From: Brachypodium distachyon
Taxonomy: Eukaryota; Streptophyta; Magnoliopsida; Poales; Poaceae
Assembly (NCBI RefSeq): GCF_000005505.3
Contig: NC_016131.3
Location: 51,259,355-51,323,354, forward strand
Length of the DNA stretch: 64,000 nt
Direction: 5' to 3'
Shown: positions 1 to 10,987 of the stretch, piece by piece
Layout: each line of letters begins with the position of its first letter
Position numbering within the stretch: position 1 is the first letter of the stretch
Translations under genes and position numbers: made by a program
The notes under the pieces: model-generated
Databases searched by the model: none
Seen by the model: only the letters and a program-made list of their open reading frames with translations
What the model was told of the DNA's origin: nothing

Positions 1-343
1 GAATCCTATCATATTATAATAATACATGTCATCAGTTACAAAGTAAATATTTGTATAACTGTTTGGATTGTTCTTTCATCAAAGATTTCCAAGAAACAGT
101 CCTGATACAAAATAAACATATTTTATACTACCGCTACTGGCCGAAAATCTTCATGCGTGTTTAAAATTTTTTGAAGCCCATGTTGACAAGGGTTGTGTTA
201 TGGAAATTTTGGGAGAAATTGAGGTATTATTTCGATCCATGATAGAGCAAAACCCATTATAAATCTCTTTATTATACAATGGTACATTGTTGAGGCAGAA
301 ATAACCCCTGGAGTGAACAATAAGAAGATGAAAAGATAAGTAC
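1..343. other. AO intron 3 (left part), no coding signal
   Basis: This follows the GT donor of exon 3 at 343/342. Neither strand shows the next stretch of the molybdopterin domain, so exon 4 lies beyond the left edge. Confidence 0.7.
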
Positions 344-3300
344 CACAACACCGAGAGCTTGCCCAGCAAACTCAGCAATTGGAGCACCGAAAAGTGGCTC
401 ATCCCCAAACATGAAGGTAGATCCAATGTTTTGCCCTCCACTTGGAATATCATTTGCAGAAACAACTGTAATAATCTTCTCTGATGCTAAAGAAGGCTTG
501 AATTTCATACCCTTAACATATGCAAGAGCTTGTGTACTGTAAATGAACTCTCCATAGAGGCAATCCTTTGGAGCAGGAATATCATCTACATATACAGCCT
601 CCCCTGCATGACAGAAAAGAAACTTTATCTGTAGTCCTACAAGAGGGATAATTTGGAGAGAAGAAAAACTTCTAGATCCCATTATTAATTCTAACGATGT
701 AACTTAACCACTTACCAGAAGCTTGAAGCTCAACTCCATACTTTTTAATCGGCTCACCAACTGGTTTATATTCATCACTGGGAACTGTTTCTCTACGTGA
801 AGACAATGGCAGGCTAGCCTCCTCTACAGAACTAGAACAACCAATGCTCAGAGTTTTTTCAGGCCCTGTCATGCCTTTAACAAGTGGATACAGGAAACTG
901 AAGAGAAATCCAACAGCCACACTGACCCTGTATTCAGGATGTGATGTTCCTTCCTTTGGTACAATTGTTCCTCTAAGTAACCGAACCGCTTGAAGCACAA
1001 CAGATGGAGTCAGCAATTTTCCAGTGAGGTATTCTTCAACTTTTGTTGCTCTGATAGCATGTTCTGTCCCATAGGCACCGAAAGCCAAGTGCAGATTACT
1101 CAATACAAGATCACTTGATGATCCATGCAAGGAAACATTTCCAAGGAAAGCAGAATTAATATATGAGACAGCATTGCCAAGAGGGCGCGGTGCGGCTCGG
1201 TAAGTTTCAAAGATCACATTAGTCTCTTTTTGAGAATCTGAAAACCAATGTGGAATAAATATGCTCAGGAGTAAAGTACTAGGATCAAGAGGAGGCTGCT
1301 CGAGAAACTCTTCCAAAGTCACCTCTAATCTTTCTGAAGTAACCTGAAGACAAACAGTTGAAGCAGCACCAAGAAGTATGGTTGCGATGTCGGAGGCAAA
1401 TGGGTATTTCTGTGCTAGAATTATGTTTCCACCAAGGCTTGCTGTGTTTCGGACAAATGGTGTAGCCACTTTGCTCATGTGCTCAGCAAGTTTTCTAAAA
1501 ACCACACTTCCATTTGGACAGGACATAGAATCATTATCTTGCTTAAGTACCTCGATGGTCCTAGAAATCGGGGTAGCTGCTCCAATTTCAATACCACCAT
1601 CTTTCCTTGAAATGGCTGAAAGTTCTGGAATGCCACCTATGTCAATATACTTGTTATATAGGTCCTGATCCTTGTATACACCAGCACTTGTGTTCCCAAC
1701 TACCACTTTGACAGAGCAGTCACTAAATATGCCAGAGTTTAATAAGTAATAATACTGTTCGATACTTTTAGGATGATACCAACCCTCCCTGGAGACAGCA
1801 ACATTAGAATCATTCAGATAATCAAGTGAAGATTTCATCTCAGATTTTAGAAAGTCCGGGAAAGTGCAGACTCCGCCACCAAGAGTGTAACTTGGCAATT
1901 TGCTAACATCAGCACTCTTGTCACCTTTCTTCCAGAATATATTAAGGCCCAAATCCTCCAAGTCAACATCTGAAGCAAAACTTTTGCAAACATCAACGAT
2001 CGGCCGGTAACCAGTACATCGACACAGGTTGCCTGAGAAAGCTCTTTCTGCTTCAGAAACTGATAGCTTTGAGAAGCCATTTTGTGGTTCAAGATTTTTG
2101 GATTTGTCAGCATTGACAAGAGAAGTGAAAATGGACATGCACATGCCAGGAGTGCAGAAACCACACTGAGAAGCATGGAAACCGGACATTCTTTTCTGAA
2201 TAGCATGAAAACCATCTTGTGTACTTCCCAGACCCTCAGTGGTGATAACTGAACAGAAATTTATATTGTAAAGAAGTGTTAGACATGAACTTGCGGAAAA
2301 TTCAGTCACTTGATCTTTTGTCGGATTATACTTTGCTATAAGAACCACGCAAGCTCCACATCCACCTGCAATAGAGCACATTAATAAAAATTAGTGCCTC
2401 TTTGACTCGCAGGATTCCAAAATAGCAGGAATAGGAAAAAAGCAGGATTGTATTGCCTACATGGTTGAATTTGTACCGAAGTTTGTTTTGATTTCACCAT
2501 AGGACAAACAAAGGCTTCTTTCCAAGAGGTATGAGTCAATGGGCAATTTCATTTGAAATATAGTTCAAAGGAATCCTTATGAAAAATCCTATGGGATTCA
2601 ATCCTACAAATCAAACAACCCACATTGGAAAATTCTAGAGGTTCTAACCGTCCGAAATTCTGAGTCAGAGCATAGTATGAAGGAACTGACCGAAATAAAA
2701 CAACCAAACCTCAAGTGAAAATTCAACAAACATAACCAAATATATTGCTATTTTATTTATTCTGACTGGATTCTTGTTTCAAAATTTAACCCTCAAATAA
2801 CCAAAGGAATGCCACTAATGATCACATGAAGGTTGAGGACCTGCAGTAAGATAAAATACCCCTTTGAACATCCATATATGGTTACTCATTTCTCAATTTT
2901 ACAAGAATACCCACCAGTGTCTACATATAGGAATGTCAATGTCAAGAACAGTAGGAGTACAATCATACAAATGCAGCACTATATATTGCATTCCAGTGCA
3001 CAAACTGCAGGTTGTATGAACCTTATAACACTATATTCTTAATAGAAGTGTCATAAACATTGCCATTACTGCAGGACCACAGAGTTTGTTGACAATCATG
3101 CTTTTGACTGGAACAGGGACTCACTGACATACTTGGTGTTTGAATACTATATTGCACAGGGCTAACTCAGAGTTATCCAATACTCCCTCCGGCCGGAATT
3201 ACTTGTCACTGATTTAGTAGAACTTTGTACTAAATCTAGGACAAGTAATATGGGTCGGAGGGAGTACAAAAATCTATGGGAATTTTAAATAACTCGCCAT

Positions 3301-6300
3301 ATATCTTTGTTGATCACAATGCTATCCTATGATCATGTCCATTGGTACATTGGTACCCGCCAATAGGGTGTGAAACACCACATGGGTTCCTAGCTGGGGA
3401 GATAACTCACTCACTCTCAAGAACTAACCTTTTCCTTGTTGCCAGGATGTTAAAACACCAAATTACTGCTAAGATTGTTAGTTTCCTTTCGTGTATCTAC
3501 TTTTTCCGCTACATATATTCGAGAATACCAAAATCAACGGAAAGCTAGAACTGGCTTTAAGATGCAGGGCATGGTTCCGTTAACCTCACTGTAACTCGTG
3601 GATGTAACAGAGGTTCGAGGGATTGGGCCTCCGAGGAAAAGGAGGGGAGAGGAAACCTAGGGCGCCGATAGAGGAGGGGGAGGCACCTGAAGGAGCTCAA
3701 TGCCGGCGGCACGGCTTCTGCGAGTTCTGGCGACCTCATCGGGAAGAGGAATTAGCGCAAATGCGGCCGTCGACTCCACGTTCGGCCGCTCCGAGTAGCT
3801 GCCCAGCAACACTGCCATCCCGTCTGCACCAATCCTCCCACGTTGACAAGCTCCTCCAGCTCGCCACCCCCGAGCCCTCTACTCCCTCACCGCTGACGCC
3901 TCTGAGGCTCTCCATTTTCGCGTCCTCTGCATCTCCGGCAACGATGCGTCTCTACCTCCCTCGCACGATACGCTACCGACGCCACTCCAGTAATTTCACA
4001 GAAGTAGAAATGGGCGTAAAATTTTTTTCCTTCATTTTAACGGATTGCACATAAAAATGCACATCCAACAAAGTCCTATATGGAATTATTTTTACATATT
4101 AAAAAGACAGAATATGTACAGAAATCCAGTATAGGACTGTATTGCGTCGTATTTCTAAACCGTGTGGTCTAGACGTGCGTTTTTACTACGATGACTAAAT
4201 TGAACAGACAAGTTTTTAATTTTATATATTTATTTTATTGTAGACACGCATACAAACACATATGACTCCACCCACACCACGAACTCAAAATCTACCGTAG
4301 GTTTTTGGAATCTCATCGGCTACACTCCATTGTTTTTTTTAGAGAGGACCTCACTACTACAAAGCGGTTTAATTATTACTCCCTCCGTCTCAAAATAAGT
4401 GGCGTGGATCTCGGACGGCTTCATGAACCGTCAATAACCTGACATCATGGACCTAAAAGCGGTGGTGAAACACCATTAACGCTCGGAACAAAGAAGCTAT
4501 CGGCGGTTTACTTTTCCATGGCCACGCGTCCATCCTAGGGACTCATAGATGATCATACATAATGAGTTAAAAATGTAAAAAAAAATCACCGCCAACATTG
4601 TGGTACGTCGACAGTAACACATACATTGCAACCCCTATACTAGTTAAACATTGCATAAAATAACTACTCCCTCCTTTTCATAATTTTTGTCAAAATATTA
4701 CATGTAGCTAGACGCTTTGTAGGAATAGATACATTCATTTTTGAACAAATTTGAGACAAGAATTATGAAACGGAGGGAGTACATTATTTTAGATTTAATA
4801 GCCAATTAAAGAAGGGTCCTTGCCTTCTTTATTAGTGGCCATCATGTTGCCTTCGGTTTGCAGCGTCCTCACGCTCCTGATCCTCCCGTGTGTAAAGCCA
4901 CCTTTCGTGGGCTCACTCGTCGACGGAAGCACATTCGCTTTCCACCGGTGATTCCGACACCTCCATGTCGGAGGAGTTGACCGATGGCTCGGACAAGATG
5001 TAGGGGTTCACCCAGGAGTTAGAGGATGCCTTGTCCGCAGTGTTGTCGGATTTGGAGGAGATTACGATGGGTTGCTTAGGGGTGCCGCAGACGAAAGAAC
5101 CTACTACCATTGGAGCCCGCAGTGGGTAGGTGGTGACGAGACAACGAACCATCGGTAGAGATGGTAGAGTTTGTGCAAACGGGAGGGTGATCCAGACGGG
5201 TTTTATAACGCCACTCCCAGCGCTCGTCCCTTAGCTCTAGAACCTAGGAAAAAAGCTGACATGGCAAAGTTAATGCAAAAAGGCAAGAGCCGGTTCTCGT
5301 ATAAAAAACGATCCTTAGCGCGTACACTAAGACATTCATTAATTCTGCTCGATCTCATGCTGCTAGTTTCCACGAATTTCCTCTTCTGCTACCTTTCTTC
5401 TCCGATGCCACCATCCACAGCTCTCTGCTCCCTACCTACCCGCAAGTCTTTTCCCTGCTTCGGCCAGTCCTCCGCCGCCCTCCCGACATGGGTCGCTGCC
5501 CCCCCCCCCCCCCCCCCGCCTCCACAGGTTGCGCGGTCTCCTCCGCGCCCCATCCCACCGCTACATCGGTCCCGGCAGCCCTCCTGCCCCATTTGTGGCT
5601 TTCCCTCCCGCCTAGCCCGTCAAGGCGACATTGCAGTTATTTCCCTTCCAAATTTTGTTCTCCACAGGGTATCAATCACTCTTTTCCTCACCTTCCCAAG
5701 ATCACCACAGATCCATTTTTGCCCTTCACAAACTCTATGATAATCTATCATTGACGCATTTGTGAAGCCAATTTTTTTAGATCTGAGGGAGAGAGAGGGA
5801 GCAAGGGAGGTCGGGAGAGAGCGTGGGAGTGGGAGTGGAGGAAGAGGATGCATAGAAAATCTCCAGAATAATTTATTGTAGGGAGGGCCCAAAGAAACGA
5901 TGCACTGCAGAGTATTGTCTCATGGATGATGTGGCGTCTTTGCGATGCTTGCGAAGGGACGAGCACTGTAACCGGCCAAACCAAAAATGGAGGTGAGCAA
6001 ACCTGACAAAGATGTGCACCTCACATGTCCCAAGGGGCGACAAGTCGTCCCTAGGTGTGCTTCATCCCGAGGATCGGCGTCGCCGTGGCTCGATGTTGAT
6101 CTCTTTTGTTTTGACCAAGGGGCACATGCTAGGCTAGTCAGTATGTTGCAACCACTGTTGATGTGTGCTGATGGCAACTCATGAAAGTTGGTACGATAGT
6201 TATCTCCTTCTGTCTGAGTATGACTATTAATAGAGGTTGGGCTCCAGGTAATATCTGGGCAGAACTCGCGTCACTCCATTCCAAATAACTCTTACACCAT

Positions 6301-8074
6301 GTTTGGATGTATGCATTTATATAGGAGGCTAGGTCTCGGGTGCAGAGTCCGGGTAGGTTACAAGTTGTGTTTAAACCCTAAGTCGGTTTCCTTATCTGTT
6401 TTTGTCTTGCGCAGCACTCCAAGGTACTTGGGTTTCATGGACCGCAATGGGTCAATGAGTGGGCCTCCAGTTGGGCCGTAGCAGGTATGACAACTGTGGG
6501 GACCCAAGAGGTCATACCCACGTCGTGTTTCAGTCAATATAAGCCACATCTTCAGCCCTCCTCCACATTTTTGTTCTCTTGTCTTACTTACACGTACTCC
6601 CCTTCCCTTGGAACTATATTTTTTGTTTGATTTTCAACCTTTTGCTGTTGCGAAAGACATGTATTGCACCATATTTTGTGTTTAGTTGGCAAGTCGACTT
6701 TGTGTGTTGAAAGCTCAACTTTATGTTGTTGGAAGTTGATTGCTATGTTGTTGGATGCTTGATTTTATGAATTGGAACTTGGGTTTTGCTGAGTTGGAAG
6801 TTGATGAGCATATGGTCGCAGAGGTTGTCAACTTGGCATTTATGTTCGCCAAACTGGAACCCAGTGTTCACACAGTTGGATAACTATGTACATATCGGAA
6901 CTCGTTGTGTTGATGACGTCTAGAGAAGACCGGAGTCACAGGGTTTTGAGATTGATGGAACACTGTTGTTGTCTCACGATTAACTACATCGCCAACTACC
7001 GAAAAGATAAACCGTCCTGGAGATACTAGAACTATTGGTTTTTATTTAGTGCGATGATAGATGGATGCATGTGTTTTGTGCATGTCATTCATTCTTTTGT
7101 TTTTACGATTAGAGCAAGGTTTTCGGACTCGAAAATACCCGAGCATACTCTAAAGTCACAAATGACATATACGGCTGCTCCCAATGCATCAGATGCATCT
7201 TACATGTTTTTTTCTCTGTATTGAGATGGATGCATCTTGGATGTTGATCAGATACAAACATTCACATGAAAGATTTGGGAAGAGGCCTGCGCACTCCTTC
7301 GTCTCGGGGATACCAACAAAGTTGCTCGATCGGACGGTGACGATAAAAACCTTTTTGAAGACACGTACCCGTACGTGTACGTTTTTCATGCATAGTAGGG
7401 GCATGACAACTACTACACGCACGCACGTCAATGAGCTTGAATTTGCATCGTGAGGAGCATGCAATTAATCGGCAGACCGTACCGTAGATCAAGAGCGAGC
7501 TCGCTTAGACCGGTCATAACGAGTAACATAAACTAGTAACATGTTTATGTTACTAGTCTAAGTTACCACCTCTATAGTGAGTAGTAACATATATGTGGTG
7601 TCATGCATTGTGTCATTTATTAGGTTGTAGATTTATCTTGTTTTGATTTGTGTGATGTTATGTTAACATATCTAGTTCTCACCTTCCTCTTTTTCTTCAT
7701 TTAATACCACGCCATGTCACCAAAATAGCTAGTTGGCATCTTATGTTACTATCTAAGTTACTCCCACTATGAGTAGCCTTAGATAGTACCGTCCGGGCGC
7801 ACCCCTACTACGTTACGTACCTTCACCACAGCCGAGCTTTGTGCCCTTGAATGGGGTCTTATGTTACTACCTAAGTTACTCCCACTATGAGTAGCCTTAA
7901 CTAGTACCGTCCGGACGCACCCCTACTACGTTACGTACCTTCGCCACAGCCGAGTTTTGTGCCCTTGAATGGCGTCCTGGTCCGGATGAACTCGAGCAGC
8001 GTCGTGGAAGGGTCGGCGTCCACCACCTCGTACCGCCGCCCGTTCAGCGCAAACACCACCTTCTCCACCTTCAT
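344..8074 (-). CDS. AO: Aldehyde oxidase (molybdenum-iron-flavoprotein), 5' part of gene, exons 1-3
   Basis: Coding exons are 8074-7939, 2365-716 and 603-344; all have GT donors and AG acceptors and join in frame, giving the first 682 residues. Exon 1 encodes MKVEKVVFALNGRRYEVV and ends inside the first 2Fe-2S motif. The joined protein has cluster cysteines 43, 48, 51 and 73, and a second cluster at 113, 116, 160 and 162 (CGFCTPG and NLCRCTGYRP). An FAD-binding region follows at about residues 225-410 (NTASLGGN), then the CO-dehydrogenase flavoprotein C-terminal region. Exon 3 starts the molybdopterin domain (GEAVYVDDIPAP). Plant enzymes are near 1,350 residues, so about half is outside the window. 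The family oxidises aldehydes, including abscisic and indole-3-acetaldehyde, in the cytosol. Exon 2 is open throughout, so the gene looks functional. Which paralogue it is cannot be told here. Confidence 0.95.
2393..2621. mobile_element. Probable MITE with imperfect inverted ends
   Basis: The left end (CTCTTTGACTCGCAGGATTCC) and the reverse complement of the right end (TTGTTTGATTTGTAGGATTG) resemble a common grass MITE type with tTTGATTc.AGGATT ends. The interior is AT-rich and non-coding. I could not fix a target duplication. Confidence 0.45.
3181..3266. mobile_element. Stowaway MITE, 86 bp
   Basis: It begins TACTCCCTCCGGCC and ends GGTCGGAGGGAGTA, with TA at both ends as in Tc1/Mariner-type Stowaway elements. 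The reverse complement of the 29488-29573 element is the same length and differs at only a few positions. Confidence 0.9.
3600..4020 (+). other. GC-rich gene-like fragment inside AO intron 1, unrecognised
   Basis: A GC-rich island with short open stretches on the plus strand, including one beginning MPAARLLRVLATSSGR at 3700 that stops after about 30 codons. The composition suggests a captured or decayed 5' end of a gene. I cannot assign a family and see no intact frame. Confidence 0.3.
4377..4440. mobile_element. One-ended Stowaway-like fragment next to a CACTACTAC motif
   Basis: TACTCCCTCCGTCTCAAAATAAGTGG is a typical Stowaway left end but no matching right end is evident. A CACTACTACAAA sequence just to the left at about 4352 resembles a CACTA terminus, also without a partner. 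Confidence 0.35.
4665..4781. mobile_element. Stowaway MITE, 117 bp
   Basis: It begins TACTCCCTCCTTTTCATAATT and ends AATTATGAAACGGAGGGAGTA. The ends are inverted repeats bounded by TA and the interior is AT-rich. Confidence 0.88.
4913..5152 (-). CDS. Small ORF of unknown function with its own TATA box, in AO intron 1
   Basis: A 79-codon minus-strand frame starts MVRCLVTTYPLRAPMVVG and ends rich in Ser, Glu and Val. On the same strand a TATA-like GTTATAAAAC at 5200-5209 lies about 50 bp upstream, a normal distance for a short 5' leader. I do not recognise the family. It may be a captured gene fragment carried by a transposon. It shares the AO gene's strand, so AO pre-mRNA would also contain it. 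Confidence 0.35.
   Translation of the reverse strand: MVRCLVTTYPLRAPMVVGSFVCGTPKQPIVISSKSDNTADKASSNSWVNPYILSEPSVNSSDMEVSESPVESECASVDE
7505..7781. mobile_element. Tourist-like MITE (PIF/Harbinger type) in AO intron 1
   Basis: Imperfect terminal inverted repeats of about 22 bp (GACCGGTCATAACGAGTAAC at the left; the reverse complement of the right end is GGCTACTCATAGTGGGAGTAAC) are flanked by TTA on both sides, the target duplication expected for Tourist elements. The element is AT-rich, about 277 bp and non-coding. Its right end was caught in the adjacent 118-bp duplication. Confidence 0.65.
7740..7975. repeat. 118-bp tandem duplication copying the end of AO exon 1
   Basis: Two adjacent copies, 7740-7857 and 7858-7975, have a constant 118-bp offset and about seven mismatches. 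Each holds the terminal 20-40 bp of the Tourist-like MITE, a short spacer, the GTACGTAACG donor region and about 37 bp of AO exon 1. The copy next to the start codon is the real exon end. The other, at 7821-7857, is an exon remnant inside intron 1 that keeps a donor but shows no acceptor. Confidence 0.85.
7939..8074 (-). CDS. AO: Aldehyde oxidase exon 1 (start codon to split Gly46)
   Basis: The ATG on the minus strand begins at 8074 and 45 codons plus one base run to a GTACGT donor at 7938. The peptide ends TPFKGTKLGCGE, the conserved lead into the first iron-sulphur loop. The remaining G joins the GT that opens exon 2 to restore Gly46. The exon is too short to appear as a long ORF. Confidence 0.93.
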
Positions 8075-8536
8075 CTTCAAGCAAGCAAAGCTCTTGCTGC
8101 CTTGCTCACCAGATGAATGTGGATGGGTGTTGATTGATGGAATCAGTGAGTCTGGCGGTAGTAGCTCGGGCTGGAGCTCGCGGCAAGGAGGCGCGTACGG
8201 GTGGTGATCGATGTTTATGCCGAGTAGAGAGCTAATCGATCGTGGTGGGGCAAACGAGAGGCAGATGGGGAGAGTTTAATGCTGATCTGATCAGTTGCTT
8301 GACGGAGGAATTAAAGACAACGTGGCCGATCGACAGGGACAGAACGATACGGGCACGATCTGGTGGGTGCACATAGCACGATACGGACGCGATCTCGTTT
8401 ACTTGTATAATACGTGCACGTACGTACAGCGTGCCGACGCAATTGTGTGACAATCCTTCTTTCCCCGTAAAGACAGAAAACAAGATGGGCTGACTTTGTG
8501 TTCACAAAGCCATCAGAATTGCTAATGATCACTGCT
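8075..8536 (-). promoter_or_regulatory. AO 5' flank (promoter region)
   Basis: The 460 bp between the AO start codon and the LINE insertion must hold the proximal promoter and leader. No strong TATA box is visible; a weak CATAAAC lies about 140 bp upstream of the ATG. The reading is positional only. Confidence 0.4.
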
Positions 8537-8546
8537 TTACGGCATG

Positions 8547-9483
8547 CATGATAAACAACATGCTATCATCAGTAAGGAGCAGCTGATTCACATCCGGAAC
8601 GGGGTGAGCCACTTTAACACCAATTAGACCAGATGAGCGAGAAGATTTTAGGAGTCACCAAAGGCCCTCTGCAGCTAACAAAAAACAAATAAGAGGAGAT
8701 GGGGTCTCCCTGAGTAGGGTGCAGCTGAGGCGAAGTTACTGTTGGACCGATATTGTGATGTGTCGGGTCAGCAAGTAAATATGAGCAAGTCTTCTGTCTT
8801 TTTCAGCAAGGGTTGCCCTGAAACTACAAGACAAGAGGTCAAGGATATTTTGCTTCTTCATCAAGAATCTCTCAGTGAAAAGTACCTAGGCATGCCATCT
8901 AATGTGGGCAGGTCAAGGAGTGGTGCTTTCAAATATCTCAAGGATAGATTGTGGAACTGTGAGCAGGGGAGGATGGAGCAAACCTTATTGGCTGGCGGCA
9001 ACGAGGTTTCGATCAAGGCTGTCGCACAGGCGGTTCCGATGTACCCGATGTCATGTTTCAAGCTACCGAGGGGCTTGTGTCTCCATCTGGAATCTCTGAT
9101 GCGAAAGTTCTGGTGGGGGAGCAAGGCCGACGCTCGCAAGACGGCGTGGGTTTCATGGGAGACGATGACGCGGCAGAAGTTTGATGGCGGTCTAGGCTTT
9201 CGTGATATGGAGCTTTTGAATTGGGCGCTTCTTGCCCGTCAGGCTTGGGGAATACTTCAGGAACATGCGTCACTCAGCACGCGGATACTGAAGGCAGTTT
9301 ATTTCCCCAATAGTGATTTCTTGGAGGCGCCGGTTGGCAGTCATGCTTCACATGTATGGCTAGAAGCACCTCATCTCTTGATGTTGGTCGCCGAGTGTGG
9401 TTTGCCCATCCACCTGATGGCCTTTGCATACCTTCCCAGGTTGCTACTTGAATAAAGCAATATGTTGCCCTAAAAAAAATACC
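8547..9483 (+). mobile_element. 5'-truncated LINE upstream of AO
   Basis: The coding part is the C-terminal part of a plant L1-type reverse transcriptase. The 3' end reads TATGTTGCCCT followed by an A run at 9472-9479. A 10-bp direct repeat TTACGGCATG at 8537-8546 and 9484-9493 is a candidate target-site duplication, placing the insertion about 470 bp upstream of the AO start. Confidence 0.8.
8742..9455 (+). pseudogene. LINE reverse transcriptase, C-terminal fragment
   Basis: A 237-codon frame carries hallmarks of the region after the RT palm in plant L1 elements: SGQQVNMSKSSVFFSKGC, EKYLGMPSNVGRSRSGAF, and MRKFWWGSKADARKTAWVSW followed by GGLGFRDMELLNWALLARQAW. The palm, endonuclease and ORF1 are absent. 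Past residue 210 the frame leaves the conserved pattern (HVWLEAPHLL), suggesting an internal deletion before the 3' end. It cannot encode a working enzyme. Confidence 0.85.
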
Positions 9484-9699
9484 TTACGGCATGTAAGATT
9501 TTTCTTAACGATGTCATGATAGATAACTCTCACATGGAAGAGAGATGAAAGAAAAAGACAAAAACCTTCTCTTAATTAAGAGATGATTATCTCTTTACAA
9601 AAATAAGATATGACACTAAGAGATAAAATATTGTACAAGATGTTTGTTAACTTTTCTAAATGGCGTGAAACTTTTAGAGACTATAGGCTGCACGCCGCA

Positions 9700-10030
9700 C
9701 CGACTACGTAAGCCCAGCTCCTGTCTCGACCCGGCCCAATGGATCACTTGAAGGCCTGGCTACTTAAGCCGCTGCAAAGAGAGATGTACTCGACTATTGT
9801 GATTCGCCTAGTCTTTCCCCTTTCAGTTGTAACTCCTATGAACACCAAAACATCTACTACCGAATCCCTCGATCCCCAACTTGGCACATAACATAGTGGT
9901 ATCAGAGTAAGGTTGATCCTGGAGAAACCACGCTATCTCACCAAGCAGGCCAAGCTAACCATGTCTCAGGAGGCGGGGATTTCGGATTTGGCGGCCACCG
10001 TCAAGGAGTTGTGGCGGGGCAGGAGCACCT
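9700..10030 (+). mobile_element. Relic of an LTR retrotransposon: LTR end, PBS and gag start
   Basis: TGGTATCAGAG at 9897-9907 matches the primer-binding site complementary to initiator methionine tRNA, just after an LTR-like end. A short gag-like start, ATGTCTCAGGAGGCGGGG, at 9961 reads MSQEAGISDLAATVKEL and soon stops. No second LTR or pol was found, so this is a truncated copy. Confidence 0.6.
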
Positions 10031-10743
10031 TGTGACAGAGTCCATGTATATTCGATTTGGTTGTAACACATGGGTGATCATAATATTCAAGTTCAAAAGG
10101 ATTATATATTTTCTTTCTATCCCTTTGTCACTTATTTCCGGACGGAGGGGTATTTAGATTAGACAATTAGACCATTATTCTAGAAGCTGAAAGCTATTGT
10201 CGTGACCCAAAACTTTGCGATGTTTTTATAAATTTGATCAAATTTTCTAAAATTTTATTTAATACAAAATTAGACCATTTTATCTTCAAAAACAGAACTT
10301 TTATTTTTGTTGTTATTGCAAGCGTCAGAAAGGCAGGCGAAATGACTGGTTGACAGAGGCATGTGTTCCTTCGCCCGCTGGCCTAATAAACATCGCAAAG
10401 GTCGTCAACTTTCTCGCCGACCGGCGCGGATTCTCTAACTTGCTGAAGCAAAGTTAGAGGCAGACTTACCCCTACCGGATGCCCTTGGTTTCCAATCCAA
10501 CGGTTGTGCAATCCCTCGGCTCTTTCAGTTCAGCCAAGGCAGCTTGTGTTAGCCCAACAAAGGCCCAGTTCGAGGACAGCGAAGGGGCAACAAGAGTTCA
10601 CGTGGGCGAGCAGCCGTAGGACTCGATTAGCTTTTTAATTCCATTTGAGATTCGATGACACAACAACAAAAGTAAATTAGCTCAAATTTACGGTTGACCT
10701 TTACTATTTGCTTCGTGTCTATTTGTCATTGCTCAAATTATAT

Positions 10744-10824
10744 TACTTCCTCCGTTCTATATTACTTGTCACAAATTTGTCTATATAGCAAAGTTGTGAC
10801 AAATAATACGGATCGAAGGGAGCA
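10744..10824. mobile_element. Stowaway MITE nested in the MULE-like element
   Basis: TACTTCCTCCGTTCTATATTACTTGTCAC and the inverted right end GTGACAAATAATACGGATCGAAGGGAG form slightly degenerate Stowaway termini over about 81 bp. Confidence 0.75.
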
Positions 10825-10888
10825 GCATTTTTTTGGATCCAGTAAATAAAGATAGAATCAAATACTACTTCGAACAATGAGAAATTAA

Positions 10889-10987
10889 TACTCCCTCAAA
10901 TTCATATAATAATTGTTTCAGATTTAGTAGAATTTTGTGCTAAGTTAGTACAAAATCGGAGAAACTCATTGTGTATCGGAGGGAGTA
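10889..10987. mobile_element. Stowaway MITE nested in the MULE-like element (second)
   Basis: It begins TACTCCCTCAAATTCATATAAT and ends TATCGGAGGGAGTA, bounded by TA, 99 bp, AT-rich. Confidence 0.8.

Larger units (their letters stand above)
2366..7938 (-). other. AO intron 1, 5.57 kb, filled with transposon remnants
   Basis: Bounded by the exon 1 donor (GTACGT) and the exon 2 acceptor (TTGCAG). It holds several MITEs, a GC-rich stretch at about 3600-3990, a C homopolymer near 5498-5517 and a small TATA-headed ORF at 4913-5152. Between about 5770 and 7500 I see no recognisable gene or clean repeat. Confidence 0.8.

Noticed and set aside
4345..4380. CACTACTACAAAGCGG as the end of a second CACTA transposon
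   Set aside because: No inverted partner, subterminal repeats or target duplication were found nearby.
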